DNA from: Todiramphus chloris collaris
Lineage: Eukaryota; Chordata; Aves; Coraciiformes; Alcedinidae
Reading direction: 5' to 3'
Length of the DNA: 64,000 bases
Assembly: GCA_025345505.1 (NCBI GenBank)
Contig: JANVCC010000022.1
Location: 27,074,375-27,138,374 of the forward strand
Part shown: positions 26,325 to 40,424 of the stretch, one piece after another
How positions within the stretch are numbered: the first letter of the stretch is position 1
Layout: every line of letters starts with the position of its first letter
Made by a program: the position numbers and the translations under genes
The notes under the pieces: model-generated
Told to the model about the DNA's origin: nothing
Databases searched by the model: none
Seen by the model: only the letters and a program-made list of their open reading frames with translations

Positions 26325-29300
26325 TGCTTTCACCAGCGGGCATTTCTGCACAGTCTCCGTGTGCCCGCTGAACTCCAGTGCAGCTCCAGCAGCTCTCCAC
26401 AGAGCGAGCACATCACTGCTAAGCAAAGAGCCATGGGGTTTAGACCTGGCTCTGAACACTCTCTCTTTTTGCAAGGAGGAGCTTGGCTTCCAGCACAGTC
26501 AGAGCAGCACCTGGCCTTTCACATGTGTCCTTTCAACTCCACACTCTTCCGCCGCATCCACCTCCATGCAGTTTTCCACTGTGGCAACAGGACTCTGGAG
26601 ATGTGTTTTGTCAGGGATAGCCATATGGTGCTCTCTGCTCCAGTGGATCAATGTGTTTAGCATTTAATGAGGGCAACATAATTAACATTTTCTGAGGGAG
26701 AAAAGAAATCATTTTGCCTTGTGAACTGCGTCTTGTGATTTCAAGGGTGATACATGATAATCAGAATGATGCTTCCCTGTCACTAGACCCCATGCAGGAA
26801 TCAAGTGTCTTGTGACCCTGAGTTAGGTTCCCCTCCATGGCAAGAAGCAGAAGCACTCACCTGTCTGTTGCAGCTTCTACAGCAGGAGATTCCCTCATAG
26901 GCAGCTGGTAGGATCTCCCACACCAGCTGCATAAATTGTGCTATCTAGTAAAGGATGGAAAGAGTCCTCAGCTCTGTGCCAGGCTGTGTTTTTCCAACTG
27001 CCTTAGCTCCTCCTACTACAACCTCCATCCCTGCAGACACATTATTTCTGGAGGTGGGACGTTGTGGTCCATGGCATACCATTGCGGCTGTAGCAAGAGA
27101 AGTCAACTCTGTAGTCAAAGATGAGGCCGCAGGGTAGTCATCCCCTATGCATAGTAGATGAGGCTGCTTTCAGTCAGTCCCCTGCTCTGTAAGGAACCAG
27201 AAGCAGAGGTAAGAAGACATGAACACGAGCCCACATTAATCCAGCTCTGGGATGGCTTCTTAAAGCAGTGACTGATCAGTTCGTCTCCTGAAAGGATGTT
27301 TACCTACCCACAGAGCCGACGTTCAAACCCAAATACAACAGTCTGTAAGCAAGAATACTGCAAACAGGCCCGTGGGCTAAGTTCCTAAACTTAAGTAACT
27401 AAACTTATTTTGCCTGGAAGTAATTGCTGCCTGAAGAAGCAGTTTTCTTCCTGAATTAAGACCCACCAACGGCAGCCACAGCCTGAGTCCCTCTGCCCCT
27501 TGGCAGAGCTGGATCCATAATACCCATACAACAACGCAGTGTTCAGCAGAAGTTATCAGTAAGATTAAATAATGACAGAGATCATGTGCCCAGTAGTCCA
27601 GACAACAATTCACCTTCTCAGAAGGGGTCCAGTCAGCAAACAAACCGACAGCAACAACATTCAGGTAGGACCAGTGTGGAGTGTACAGTCATCATTACCT
27701 GCTGAGTACAGAGAACCTCTAGAGCTGAAGGTCCAGTCATTCAGATTCCAGGTGGGACAATTCACTCTGCTCAGCCATGGCCACATCATGGACTTCTCTG
27801 TGTTCTACGAGGCTCTTTTCCAGACATTTGTTGCAGGCTTAGCCGTTCTCAGTTCCTTTCACTGCTTCCATTCTTGTCAGGTCAGCACCAATGGATCTCG
27901 TAGGTGCATATGAACTCCTACCTGCCACATTCAGCCTGCATCTGCACTCACTCAGATGAGTATTGCAGCCCCTAAAGGTCTTCAGCTCTGGTAGAAGAAA
28001 CTCGTATACCCAGAGCAGGAAGGCAGAAGTTTTTCCCCCACAGAGATCCTAGCTAGTAACAGATCAGAAATGATAGACCCTTGTCCTCTTGGCTCCTACC
28101 ACCTTCCTTAATTTTGAATAGTGCCTTTGTGTGAGAGGTGAAGACCTTTGTAAGGGAGAAGGTGGGGTGAGACCTGTGGGGACACTGTAGGGGAGCAGAG
28201 AGGAGAGCAGAGGCTGCAGCACTCAAGGTAGAAGCCCCCTGGAAATCTCACAGAAATCTTGTGGTCTGCAATGAAAGATTTTGTCACAGCTGTGAAGGAC
28301 AAAGAAGCAAAACACAGGCTGCACCATGGTGTGTCCCAGGGACACATTTATCCTGACAAAAGGCTGGCCAGAGAGCACCATGAGCACCTTCTATCTCGCA
28401 TCCTTGGGATGCCTTCCTACATGGCACAGGGGAAGATGCTCGCATCTCTCTCCAACAAGGTTGTAGAGCAATCACACTACACATGCCAACCCGGAACTTG
28501 AGAAGCACTCCCAGGTACATTAATTTAACCTGTGTGCCCTACTTTGCCCTGAGGGATGCACTGTTAAGGGTCATCTGTACTCATACATCACCTAACTGGT
28601 ACCTATTTCTCTTACTGGAAGAGAGCTTGTGAGGCTGGATCAGTCTGGAGGGATTGGGCTCAGGGAGGACCTGCAACCCTTAGAAAATTAAAAACTGTGA
28701 AACTATTCCCATTTTGTCTTACAGAATTTCATTTGCTATTAAAAGCAGAGAGGGCGGCACTAGTTCTACCTTCAATGAGCAAATGTCATGTTTTGATCGT
28801 TACCGAACAAAGCATTTTGATTTAGCATTTAGAGGTGACTGCTTATGCTGAGTATTTAAAAATCAGTGTCAGAACTGGAATACAACATTTTTTTAAAAAT
28901 CAAGTCCAAATGAAGCAGTCTTACCTGTCTGAAAATATGCATGTATTCTTCCACTCTGTGGGACAGCGTGATTTTCAAGTCTCACTCCAAGCGAGTGTGA
29001 AGCCAGATTTCCCAGCCCTACACAAACAGTGCTGTTCTCCAGCTTTGCCTCTAAAGAAATGACCCAGGACGGGCTGAGGATGCTGTGTGACTGCAGAGGC
29101 AGCTCTTTGGTCAAAGTAATATTAGCTGTAGGATAGAAAGGTCCAGGACCCAGACCTGGAGGACTGACTGCTGTGGTGCAAGCATAGTGAAATGGAATCC
29201 ATGTTCACTTTCTCTCCTCACCATGAGTATCCACCTCCATGGACTGCCATCAGTGAATGTCTGGAAACAGAGACCCAGAGAATAGGTTGTGCATTTGACC

Positions 29301-32300
29301 AGTGCTCTGTTAAATCCAGTCTGAAATTATTTTCTGCTCCCTTCTTTTAAAGATCTAAGAGTATGTGCCATGCGCACAACGAGGGACTTTCATCTCTCAT
29401 GCACAAAGTCCTTTCAGGATGTGAGGTGTTGTTCTCATGTCCATTTTAAATTTGTGGGAAAAAAAAAAAAAAAGGCACCAAGAGGATCTATATAATCCTA
29501 GCTACAAAGCAAGGAAGGAAAACTCTAAGAGAGCGAGTGGGTATATGTGTAATATCTCCAAGCCCCTATCTCTTCTATACTGGCACAGTTACAGGTAGAC
29601 TTGCAAGGGGAGAATGCTGCTGGAGATGTATGATTCAGAAGAAAGGCTGTTCTGCTAGTGGAGCTCCAGTCTTTATTTATTTATTTGCTTTTTCCAGGAA
29701 GAGTCTCATTTATTGCTGCCTGTGTAGCTAGAGACTGCCCTTTAATCCTTTGCTTTATCGTGTGCGGTGAATTAAATACCACAGGAGTACAAGAGCCCTT
29801 AAGGGCAGAACATCCATTTTGCTGTAGCTGTCCACAGCCAGCTGAGTTTACAGAAGTGCTTCTGTTTATGGTTTATCTATTGCTGAGTGAAGAACTCTCT
29901 GGGTTTTATTTTACCTTTTTTTGCTGTTATTTCTTGTTTTGTGGGGCGGCGGTTTTTGTCCCCATTTTGAGACAGGGTGCAAAAATGCTAATCTGGGAAG
30001 GGCAGAAGAAAGTTGTGGTGGTTGGTAGCTCCTGTGCTTACAGCTGAAAATACTGTGGTATTTCCAGAGCAATGGTGTTTCTGTGTGTGGTTCCTGGGGT
30101 CAGCCCAGCTCCTCTGTCACAGATGGCATCCTACAGACAGCTGATGCTGTTTTCCCATTGCAAACAAACACGTGGGAGTGCTGAACGAAATGGGATTTCC
30201 TGTCCCGTGGACACCTCCTGTTAGCTCTTTAATTTTGACAGTCTTTCCTCATTTGGGGGCCTTACTAACTCAGCCCTACAGGGCCCAGACCATGCTGTAG
30301 AGGAGCATGCATGTGAGCAGAGGACATGAATGAGGATGGCTACCCTGGGCTGGAGGTAGCGCCTTGCAGAGAAGCCATCATCTTCCTGGCAGCCATGAAA
30401 GCTCCCTCAATGCTCCTAGAAAATCCTGTCCCCCAGCTGCCACCAGCTCCCCAAGCCCAATGACAGGCAGTCCTACCCGTTCTCAATTCATCCCATTCCT
30501 CCTTCCCCAGCTATAAATGCCGTGTATGTGGAATGGCCCACTCCTGTTTCCGAGAGGAACCTGTAGCACCCTGTGCACACAAGAATCACAGTGACATGTT
30601 TGTGTTACATGAACTCATGACGTGCTGCAGTGTCACGACCTGGAAATTGTCTCTTGCTGTATAGCTCAGCAAGCATCCTGCAAAATCACAGTGCTGCCTG
30701 GAGGAGAGCTGCTGCCAGCTGCCACACCAGGCACTCCCACCAGTCATGAGAGAGCCGCCTCCTTTCCTTGGCTCCCCACAGCCAGCCCCAGCATGGCAGG
30801 GGATGATGTCTGCCATGATTGCTCTCCTGGTGGAACAGCAACTGTGGGGACTCTGAGATGCCAGTGTGCTAGACCCATCTCCCACCTGGCAGGGCTCTTG
30901 ATGAGCCTGGGAGTGTGTGTTAATGGCTGCAGAGAGCTCCCAGGGAGGGCAGGGTAGTGTAACCACCTGCCCAGATGACACCCGCTTCTCCCATTGCTCT
31001 GCCAGATGCAACGGAGGAGGCAGGGAAGGAGAAAGGCTCTCACCACCTTTGTGAGGGGGCTTGGTCCACCTAAGGCTGAGGAATCCATGAGGCAGAGTGA
31101 TCCTTGATCCACAGCTTGCATAGGAGGAAACAAGCTGTAATAAGCACCTTGCCCATTAGTCAGCAGTTGAAGGCTTGGGGGCCAGCCTGTATGTGCCATC
31201 AATGACCCGAAACTCCGTAAAATACTTTCCCAAGACACCTGGGAGCAGCTTTTCTGTCTATACTGGAGGGGGATCTGTCCAGGCCATGGAGGTCTCCCCC
31301 CTTGAGGGGCTCAGTTTCAGTTTTGCCTGTGGTCTGAGGAAAGCCAAGCCTGGCATACACATCAGAGTGAAAGCCGCCTTCCAGTTGAGCCCCAGTACAG
31401 CAAATGCAGTTAAAGGGCAGTGGGCAGAAGAAGGAGTGTTTTGTCTTCCACCAGCTTCATTGGCAGCACATGTTTATCCATACACCCCAACAGGGTCCAG
31501 CCACACAGCTGCCCCAGTTCTGCTGAGACCAAACGCACCCCAGCTTTGCACGTATCTAATCAGTTCTTTAGGTATAAAAAACAGTGTGCATGGCAAATGA
31601 TTGATAAGAAAATGCCTGATTCTATTAATCTGATTATTTTTCCATCTGCTAGGCATTCACTTGAGCTCTAATCATTATGAATGCATTTTCAGTTTATGCT
31701 ATTATGTCACTCAATGGTGGACATTTCTAAGCTTGCACACCCTCCTTGTGCAGTTCCATCATTATTCAGAGGAGACCTTTGCTAGATGTCTTGTGGACCG
31801 GAGACATCCTGCTCACTGAATGACAGTGAGAGAGTGAGACAGAGACTGCTCACTGGTCCAGTGTCTTGCAGCTGCCAGAAATGTCTAAAGGACAGCACCA
31901 GAGGCTCTGGGTCATCCATTACCTGGACTTCTCCTGTATGCAGGATAGACTGTCCACTAAGCTCTTGAAACATTCTGGGGACAAAATACATGTTTTGGAA
32001 AGCAGTGTTACGGTTATGAAGGAGTCTGTACTTCCTGTTTGAATTTCATCCGAAAGCAAATAATCCCTGAAAAACTGTACATAGCAGTAGTTTGTATGAA
32101 AAGTGGCTATGCAATGAAAGCATTCCTGAGCTGAAGAAAAGTATGATGTGAGGATAATGGACTCCAGAAAAGCAGCAGCAGCCTCAGGGGACCAGAGCAG
32201 GGAGTGTCTCTTGGGAAGGGAATCTGAAGGATAAAAGAGCTGCGAACAGCTCGCGGCTGCCAAAAGGGATGATACTAAAGGCACAACAGCAAACTGTTCC

Positions 32301-33226
32301 TGTGCAGGAGAAAGCTCAGAAGCGTGGGAAGAGAGCACTGTGCCTGCATCAGGAGCTTTTGAGGACCCAAAATCAGAAGCTGCAATCACACAAAAGGCAG
32401 AAAGAAAAGCCTGCAAATAGTGATAAGTCTCTAGAAATCACACAGACTTGGGGAGCTGTCAGAGCTGAGCCCCAGGATGACCATTCAGAGATACAAAAGG
32501 CCACAAGAAATGGATCCATAAGCATATGTAAAGTAGTAAGAACAAGGCAAGTCTAAGAGCTTAAATAATATTTGATACACAAAGGGCAAAAGAGTTAAAT
32601 GTTGCCATTGTTTCAATCTTCAAAACTTAACTAAAATAATTTTAATGAGGAGAAAGGAGCCCAGGGCAGAACCATAAAAGAACAGACTCAAAAATATTCA
32701 AACAAGTTAGCTCTGTCCTTGTCAGCATGTCCTAATGAACTTCAGAGGAAGCTGCAGATGCAGTCTCTGACCCCATGAGCATTTCATCACCAGGAACTTG
32801 AGGAGGATGCAGGACATGTCAGGCAGCTGGGGAAATTCCAGCAGAGTACCTTGCATTAAATATGATCTCTATCATTAAAGGCGGCAGGCGCTGAGGCTCC
32901 AGGAAATGAAGGGCAAATCAGCTCAACTGATTCATAGAAAGATATTAAAATAATTCTCTAACTAACCAATTGATGAGCACAAGAATCTAACCCTATCTGA
33001 TTTGGGAAGGCAATTGCCCTGGTGGCTAAGGAGAAAGCAGCCAGTTTGATATGCCGTGTCTTGGGCAATGCCTTTAGTGCTTTGCCTTAAGATTCTCCTA
33101 AACAAAACAGTTAAGTGTGGTCCAGATTAAATAACTCTAACAAAGGTGTACAGACAATTGAAAAACTGCTATCTCAGTAGTTGTCAGTGGTGTACTGTAA
33201 ACTGGGAACATGGTTAAAGTAGACCT

Positions 33227-33480
33227 GTTTTGGGCTCTGTTCGCTTCAACATTTTTATTAATGCCTTAGATAATGAAATGGGAAGTGCTTTTATAAAACT
33301 CACGGATGACTCCAAGCTTGGAAAGGCTGCAAACACTCTGGAGGATCAGATCAGCATTTGAAATGATCTTGGAAAACTGGAGAAATCAACAAGATGGAAT
33401 TGAATAAAGAGCGAAGTGCTACACTTAGGAGGGAGAAATCAGAATCCCAAACAGAAGCTGGACAAGGCAGTCACGCTGCC
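33227..33480 (+). mobile_element. decayed CR1-like LINE, reverse-transcriptase fragment
   Basis: In one + frame the sequence reads VLGSVRFNIFINALDNEMGS, then IKLTDDSKLGKAANTLEDQI, and after an in-frame stop NDLGKLEKS and VLHLGGRNQNP. This follows CR1-family ORF2 in order: the VLGPVLFNIFINDLD motif, the FADDTKLG box holding the catalytic DD pair, an RDLDRLEKW segment and VLHLGRNNP. Two in-frame stops (near 33360 and 33403) and many substitutions mark an old, dead copy. The AT-rich stretch upstream (about 32600-33220) may belong to the same element but is too worn to assign. The end at 33480 is approximate. Confidence 0.7.
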
Positions 33481-35453
33481 AAAGACAGTGATTCTGTGAC
33501 ATATCAGTTTATTTCATCAGGGTATCAAAAGCAAATTGGATATACCATGCTGATTCTGCACCTCTCTGCTCTGGGGGCTGCACCCTCCTGGGTGTTTACT
33601 TGCAGAAAAATGGGGACAAAATGAAGACAGGAATGAGCAGAGGTAGGGCATTACCTGATTCTTGACCTGGTCAGCTCTCATGTTCACATGTCCCTTCCCA
33701 GATCAGCCCAAGGGCAGAGTCACAGTGGTGACACAACATAACTTCCAATTACGAATCTACCTTTCCCCACTCCCTGGTCCAGCCTCTTCCCCATTGCCTG
33801 AAGAGGACAGCCCTGCAGCCTTGAGACTTGGCCACTGAAGGATTTAAAGATGCTAGGTTAAAGAACTTGTCATATTCATCTGAGACTGACCCTGCTACAA
33901 TGTTGAGGGATGTCAGATACTAGGTGTCCCTTTCCCAGCCTGTGTTTGCAGAAAAAAAATGTCCCTCTGGTTCTGTTTTCTTAGTTTATCACCAAGTTCT
34001 GTCTTGCATCACAGATAAGGGATAAAGTACAGGGGATCGCACTGAAAAGCAGTATGGGTTAAAAGGGTCCAGTGAGACTAGGTGACTCATCTCCCAGGTA
34101 CACTGAGATACTTGTGAAGCTGGGCTGAGGCAGAGATTCATGATTATTTCTAAAGTGCTTTTTTAGAATGGAGCAATCTCATAAGGACTGTGAGAATTTG
34201 GGAAGTGATGAGGCAGCCTAACTTGAGTAAATGCGGGGTGCAGAGTAAAAGTCAGTACCCTTAACTGTACTACACTTGAAACCTATGGTTAGGGAACATA
34301 AATGAGCCAAAAGAGACCATCTGTGGCTAGGTATAGCCTCTACGGTGTGCAGAGCCCACCAGGGAAACATCACTCACCTGGCTTTGTTTTTACACCCTTC
34401 CCTGTACTGTTGGCCTCTGCTGGAGGCAGGATGCTGTAAGGCAGACCCCCTGCCTAGACCAATGTAACCACTTTTCTGCTTTTAGGGTAAGATAAAAGGC
34501 AGCTAAGGATGAACCATATAGGATGAGACTGAGGCAAAGAGATAAGTGAGGGCTGAGCTGCTGGAGCTTTGGAAACAAATGGGGGGGGGGTTGGAATTTG
34601 AGATGCCCACAAAAGATTAAAGTCACAGAAAGGGAGGGAATGGTTTGTACATGCAACGATGTCAACAGAGAGAAAGCCTGACAATGAGAGTGTTATCTCC
34701 CAGTAGGGTTGATTTACCTTGGCCTGAGCCACTGCTGCTGTGGATGCAAACATTAATCTTTGATCACAGCTCCAGTAGTCTTCCCCTGACACTCAGCAAT
34801 GAAAGCAACAGAAACAGGCTAAAGCATGGCGGCTGTCTCACTGAGGCGAAAATGCATTGGAAAGGCAGCTGATGGGGGAAAGTGCTGCTGAAGATGGAAA
34901 CAAAAGGTAATAGCGCGGGGAGCAGGACAGGGACTTTATGAGAAGCAGGACAGAGTAACTGGCTGGAATGGGGTATGATTTTTCGTACTGTAGATGAGTG
35001 TTAGCACAAGCGTGAGGTACCGGTCACTGTCAGCAGAAGCCTTGTTTTGGTGTCAAACAGGAGAAACAGCCTCCGTCCCAAGAATTTACCCATCTCATTT
35101 CAAGAAAATGCATGGCAAGCGTTGGAATAAGAGGAAGGCTAATTAAAGGATGAAAGTCCTGGTGAAAAGGTCACTTGGGGACAGAGGCTGGCAATGTGCA
35201 GAAGGTGACTGCCTGTCATTTCTGGGAAACTGCTGCTCTAGAGTTGTGTTAAACTGGAGGCTCACAACCACTTTGGTTGATCCCATAGGATGGTGGTACA
35301 CCAACTGATCCCTCATCTAGTGGCACAAACACAGTTGTCCTCATGTCTTGTCCCACTCAGTGGATGATGAGGGAAGTGAATTGCTATGATCCCCTGAAAG
35401 ATGCTGTCCCTGCACAGCAGGGCTACAGAAGAGGTAGAGTCATGACAGTGACT

Positions 35454-36345
35454 TGGAGGAACAATATAAAACAATTTATTGGTTCTCCCTAACAACAATC
35501 AATAAACGGTGTGGATAAAGGTGTTCTGGCATAAATGTTACTTTTTTATCAAATTTCTTTAAGGCACAACTAGGTACCAAGGAGAAGAAAGGAAAAGTGG
35601 GTAGAAAGAGGAAAAGACAGAGGGGGAGAGAGAGTAAGGTAGAAAGAAAGGTATTACCACCCTTGGATCCAACAGTGTCTCATGGAATAAGTCCAGATCT
35701 CCAGTTCTTCGGTGGTGGGTGCCACAGATCAATATTTTTCTTCCCTTTATACACTTGGGCTATGGGTGGCATCCCCAATTTCCATAGGAAGTGTAAAGAG
35801 GTGGTGCTAATTTGCATGAGCCCCTTCTAGTGTGGTGCCCGCTATTGCCCCCCTCCTTGGTGCAGTCACTGCTGTTAGCAGAAGAAATTAACTCAGGGAA
35901 AAGACTCCCTCCCACCTATGCAGAACTTACCTCTTCCTGTTGTTAACTTATCCACAGGGAGCCAAAGGAGGAGAACAGAGACATTGAGAGCCATTAACAC
36001 TTCCTCCCTCCAGAGGTGCCTTGCTCATTCTCTGTTCAGTTCTTATCACTGCACAAGGTTTGAGACAACAACAGTGGGGCTCTTACACCTTGTTACATCT
36101 GGGGTTTGCCCACGTTCTTTCCATATCCCTTCTAGCCAATGGGCTGAGGACCTCTCTCTTGACAGTCTTGCCACAGGCCAACTGATGGCCTGTGTCACCT
36201 CTGTCCCCACTAACCTCAAGAGACAGTGGGCCACCTGCACACAGTCTGTATGTGTTCACCCTTGGCATCAAGAACAGTTCCTTGCTGCCCATGTGGATCA
36301 TGACATGGTGCGGGCAGGTACTGCAAGCCTCAGAGAAATCCTACA
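35454..36345 (-). mobile_element. solo LTR of an endogenous retrovirus (class II/ERVK-like)
   Basis: Read on the - strand this 892-bp unit starts TGTAGG and ends CTCCA, so it has TG...CA ends. It is flanked by a 6-bp near-direct repeat (GTGACT at 35448-35453 and GTGACA at 36346-36351 on the +), the size expected for class II retroviral insertion. Inside are a TATAAA box (- strand, 35746-35751) preceded by ATGCAAAT and CCACCTCT motifs, as in a U3 promoter, and an AATAAA (- strand, 35475-35480) close to the 3' end, leaving a very short U5. No gag, pol or env is next to it, so it is a solo LTR left by recombination. The well-kept ends suggest moderate age. It lies antisense to MARCHF4 in intron 3. 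The family assignment rests on structure only. Confidence 0.7.
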
Positions 36346-38269
36346 GTGACACGAGCCTTACCTCTGGGCTTTGATACTCACTCTTGGTCATGCTCCCTTT
36401 TCTAACCCTTGCATTTTAAGAGACCAGAAGCTCAGTGGCAGTCAGTAGAACATTGAATTGAACTGTTTTCACCAGTGCTAGCTCTGTTGCAGACCACATC
36501 TTGATCATCTGGAAAAGGAACAGGGCGGTTATTCTTTCTCTGGGATGAAAATGAGAGTGAGGGTGGTGGGGTAAAAGGAAGAGGTAAGTCTTTCCCCAGA
36601 GTCAGCAGCTGTCAGCTTGCTCTCCCAGATGCTGTGGGTGTGCGCTGACTGGGGTATGCAACTGCACTGACACAACCATTGCCTAGCTAACCTGTGTGGA
36701 TGTTGCTTACCTGTTGCTTTAAATCCAGTCTGGAACCAGGCTCTGTGTTCTTTGGGGCTGGGTCACTTAGGGTGGTAGTTTTGTTTAAGAGCGGTGGTTA
36801 GGTGCTGGGTACTCTCCCGTGTATAATAAATGACAGGAAGCATAAGACAGCAGCATAAGCAATGTGTACTGTTTTGGTATAACCTGTTGCCAAGGTATTG
36901 ATCTGTTTGCCTGTGCTGTGATGCACAAAGCAGCTTCTTAGCTCTGGGAAGTAATTCCTGCACCCAGGATAATCACTAGTCCCTCCTGCCTGGACTTTAC
37001 AGTGCTCCACAGGGCTGACCATGATCTCACCCTCTGCATGGACTCAATAGCAATAAAGCCACAAGAGAAAGAGGAAAAAAAGGCTAATACATGGAGAAAG
37101 TGAACACAGTGAAAAGAGATCAATATGGTTTCCTGTACATATTGTTCCAGACTCAGCATGTGTTAATTTGGAGCACTGCACTGGGTTAATCTTAGCACAT
37201 AACCTCAGAGATGCTATGTCTTGTCCTGGTAACAGCATAGCCACATTCATGTGGCAGTGAAAGCAGAGATTTGTTCTGGGTTTTTTTTGTAGACTTTTCT
37301 GTCAGGTTAATGACCCCATCACATAATATGGGCTGTCTCCAGCTCCAGAGCCTTTTGGGAAATCTTTTTGTGGCACAAGCCAGTGCAAGTAGAAATGTCT
37401 AAGAGTATAAGAACGGCCAAGGCTTTGTCTTGTCAGCTGCCCTGTTTCCAACAGTGACCACAAACAGATGTTAAGAGAGAAATAAGAACAGGAGCAGTGT
37501 ATATTATAGTTCCCTTGAATACTTCTTCCATCATTCAACAATTTTCAGCTCAAGGAATTTCTTCTGATGCTGGTCCAGGTCTCTATATGAGAAAATGGGA
37601 ATGAAACCAGCACATTTTCAGTGCTGACATTCCATAGGAGTTTCATTTCATCAACACAGCTAACAAAGGATTTCATGAACCAGGCAACAATCTGGACCGA
37701 CACAGTTTGGATGACATTCACAGAAATTTTCCTCCCAAAGAAGATGTTTTTCACAGAGGGTCTGTTGAGAACAGGTTTTGTGAAGCAGAAGACGGTGAGA
37801 TAAACTTGGCAGAAGTGGAAAAGGACAAGGCCACTACCAAAATACGTCTGAAAATCTCATATAGACATTTCTGTGTTGATCAAGAGTTCACACCAGCCTG
37901 CTGTCTCCTCCACATACACAGGATCTGGCTAATGGAATAATTGTTTTTAGCTGGACACTTCTAGTTGAATACAGTTCTTCCTGAAGGATTTGCCACTTAA
38001 GTCTGGCCTCTAATTGGAAAGTTTCACCTCTGTAAAGAATAATGATCCTTGAGGGAGGAGTGTTTCTGGAAGGGGACGCACAGAGCTGAACGTAGGAATT
38101 TCAATTCTAATTTTATCTCAGATGGATAAAATTTGTTTTAGCAATGAAGGAAGCATTAAGCATCCCGCAGCTTGATATAAACTGATGGACTCTTGCTTAC
38201 TCTTGGCATTTACTCTTGCAAATGAATCACTGTTACTTCTGCCTCCCTGCCCGCCCCTCCACTTGGTTC

Positions 38270-38780
38270 TTTTTTAATTTTACAGCTTCCTGAGCTTGAC
38301 ACTAGGAAATCGATAAGTAATTTGAAGCCCAGTAAATACGGGTGAAAACAAGTTATTTTGTACTTTTATAAATATTTGGAAACCAAAATTATCTAAGAAA
38401 ACAGGTGCTCAATTGACTCAGAAACCCATCCATCAGCATCACACAGTTAATTGCATAAGATCATAAACATTTATAATTAGAAGGCAAACAAACAAGAATT
38501 TTATAAACAGCCCTCTTGAATCAGGCTGCACATTAAATATTTGTGATAAGGTAATTAAGAATAGATTTACAATCCTGGCTCAGTGTTTAATACTTTGGAG
38601 AATGGATTTGATTCTGCAGAGAATGTTCTACAGCCAAGGAAAAAACATTTGATTTCAGCTCTTTTATCTGAGGCTTAAAGTGGTCTCAGCGAAACATTGG
38701 CTCTGTAATTGATCAGAGTGGAATTTCATTCATTACAGATCACTCAGCTCATTTAAATATATGTCTAATGTCCCTTTGTC
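38270..38780. promoter_or_regulatory. candidate conserved non-coding element in intron 3
   Basis: This AT-rich block has no open frame or repeat character and is dense in homeodomain-type sites: TAATTA at 38474-38479 and 38552-38557, and TTAATTG near 38445. It also holds several ATAAA/TTTAT runs and CAGCTC/CAGCTT E-box-like words. The texture resembles vertebrate developmental enhancers. This is inference from composition only; no alignment was available. Confidence 0.35.
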
Positions 38781-40424
38781 ATGGGCTGATCCACTTCAGG
38801 CCTGCTTCAAAGCTCTGTATCCTTGGCTGGATCTCCAGGGTTTCCCTCAGCCCTGCTTTGTATGGTTCATGCTTTGATCAGACAATGTCAGAATTCTCAA
38901 CTGCATTTCAAAGTAGGGAGGAAATCCCACACTTCTCTATTCTGACATCATGGTGTTTGGTTGTGAAAAGTCGGCATCACTACAGGATTACAGCTGTGCA
39001 ATCTCAGTGGTCTGTGGGAACCAGAGGGATGACCTCTCTCATATTGTAGTTTCCAGCATCATTCCCTGACCCAAGACAGCCAGATCTGCATATTTGAACT
39101 ATCCAGTGTAATTACTTCTACAGCCAGTAAACAGGTTCAGCATCCCATTACAGCGAATGTGAGATCCCCCTGGAGCTAATCTGTGATCAGGGCAGCAGGG
39201 CTTCTAGTTATGCTTAAAACTTTGGAGGCTAGAAACTCAATCTGTACTGAAGCTACGGATTACACTCTGTAGAATCAGATGCAGAGCCTAAGAAACCAGG
39301 TGGCTGCATCCCATCATTGAGTAATGGGGACATCAGCCCTAAGGGTAGGATGGCCTTCAGATATTTTGATATAGCACAACTTTACTCCAGTAATTATCAG
39401 GAACTAGAACAGTCTGGAAAAGGTGGGTGGAAGATAAAGCCATAGCATTTGATCATCAGGGATAGCCATGAACCACTTTATTCTGTGGTGACCATTACAT
39501 CTCTGTACATTGCTGGTCAAGGTAACCACCTCATTTAGGCATGATGTTGCTTCTTGTTTCTTCTGTGTCTTTTGCTCTTTGCTCTTTTATTTATATGCTT
39601 GCAACAGGCAGGCAAAAGAGCTGCTCTTCCTAGCAGTGTTTCTGATCCTGACCAAGAAGGGGGAAGCCTTACCAGCAATTGCTTAACAGCAATGAAGCCA
39701 CCCAGTCCTACCTGTTGGTCTGACTTCAGTTACATGAGGCACAAAGGCACTTTCCTAACACATTGCTGCAAAACAAGGAAACTCAGACCCTTCTCATACT
39801 GCTTAAATCCCACTCTCTAGCAAAGCTTGTTAATTATATGAGTGTGTCAGCTAAGCCAGTCTACATGAGATGTTGCAGCCTCCTCCAGTCTCAAAGGAGA
39901 AGAGCTGCACAGTGTTTCAGTCACTGCTGGACCTAGTGCTTTCAAAGGGTCCAGCCAGAGCCTGGCAGCTTGAATAATAACAGAGCTTAATTCTCAAGCA
40001 CTGTCATCATTTAAACAACCTCTAACATTACTTAATCATTCACTCCTCTTGCAAGGATGGGGAGCATGACATAGACTGCCTGAGGTGAGCTAACTGCTGG
40101 GTGGAAGGGCCTGAGCTCCCTGCTGTCTTTCAGCTGTGGAGACCATTAGAAGTCAGGTGTTCTCCAGCCCAACACCAGTCCCCGGACATCAGCTCTTCTG
40201 TATGCAGATGGGTAGCAGGACATAATGCATTACATGCATACTCAGCTCACTCGCAGCATAAGCTCACCTAACCTTTCTTTCAAGCGTGTTTTCTTCCCCC
40301 TTGGAAGGGAGCAGTGACATCCGCTGAAGTACATGCTCTGCAGATGAGCAGAACTTTGCCTAGGATAACAAACAAACCGTTTACAGGTATAGACAGACAC
40401 TTTTTTCACTCGATTGCTGCTTCT

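Noticed and set aside
30744-31238. 164-codon - strand ORF in intron 3
   Set aside because: No recognisable domain and overlapping open frames on the other strand; treated as chance.
31919-32416. 165-codon - strand ORF and opposing Lys/Gln-rich + frame at 32269-32556
   Set aside because: Considered as the N-terminal part of the CR1 relic downstream, but no motif links them and the spacing is uncertain.
37302-37940. Open frames on both strands; the - frames loosely recalled a seven-membrane receptor or hAT transposase relic
   Set aside because: No motif of bitter-taste receptors or hAT transposases holds up when read in order; similarity is too weak to name.
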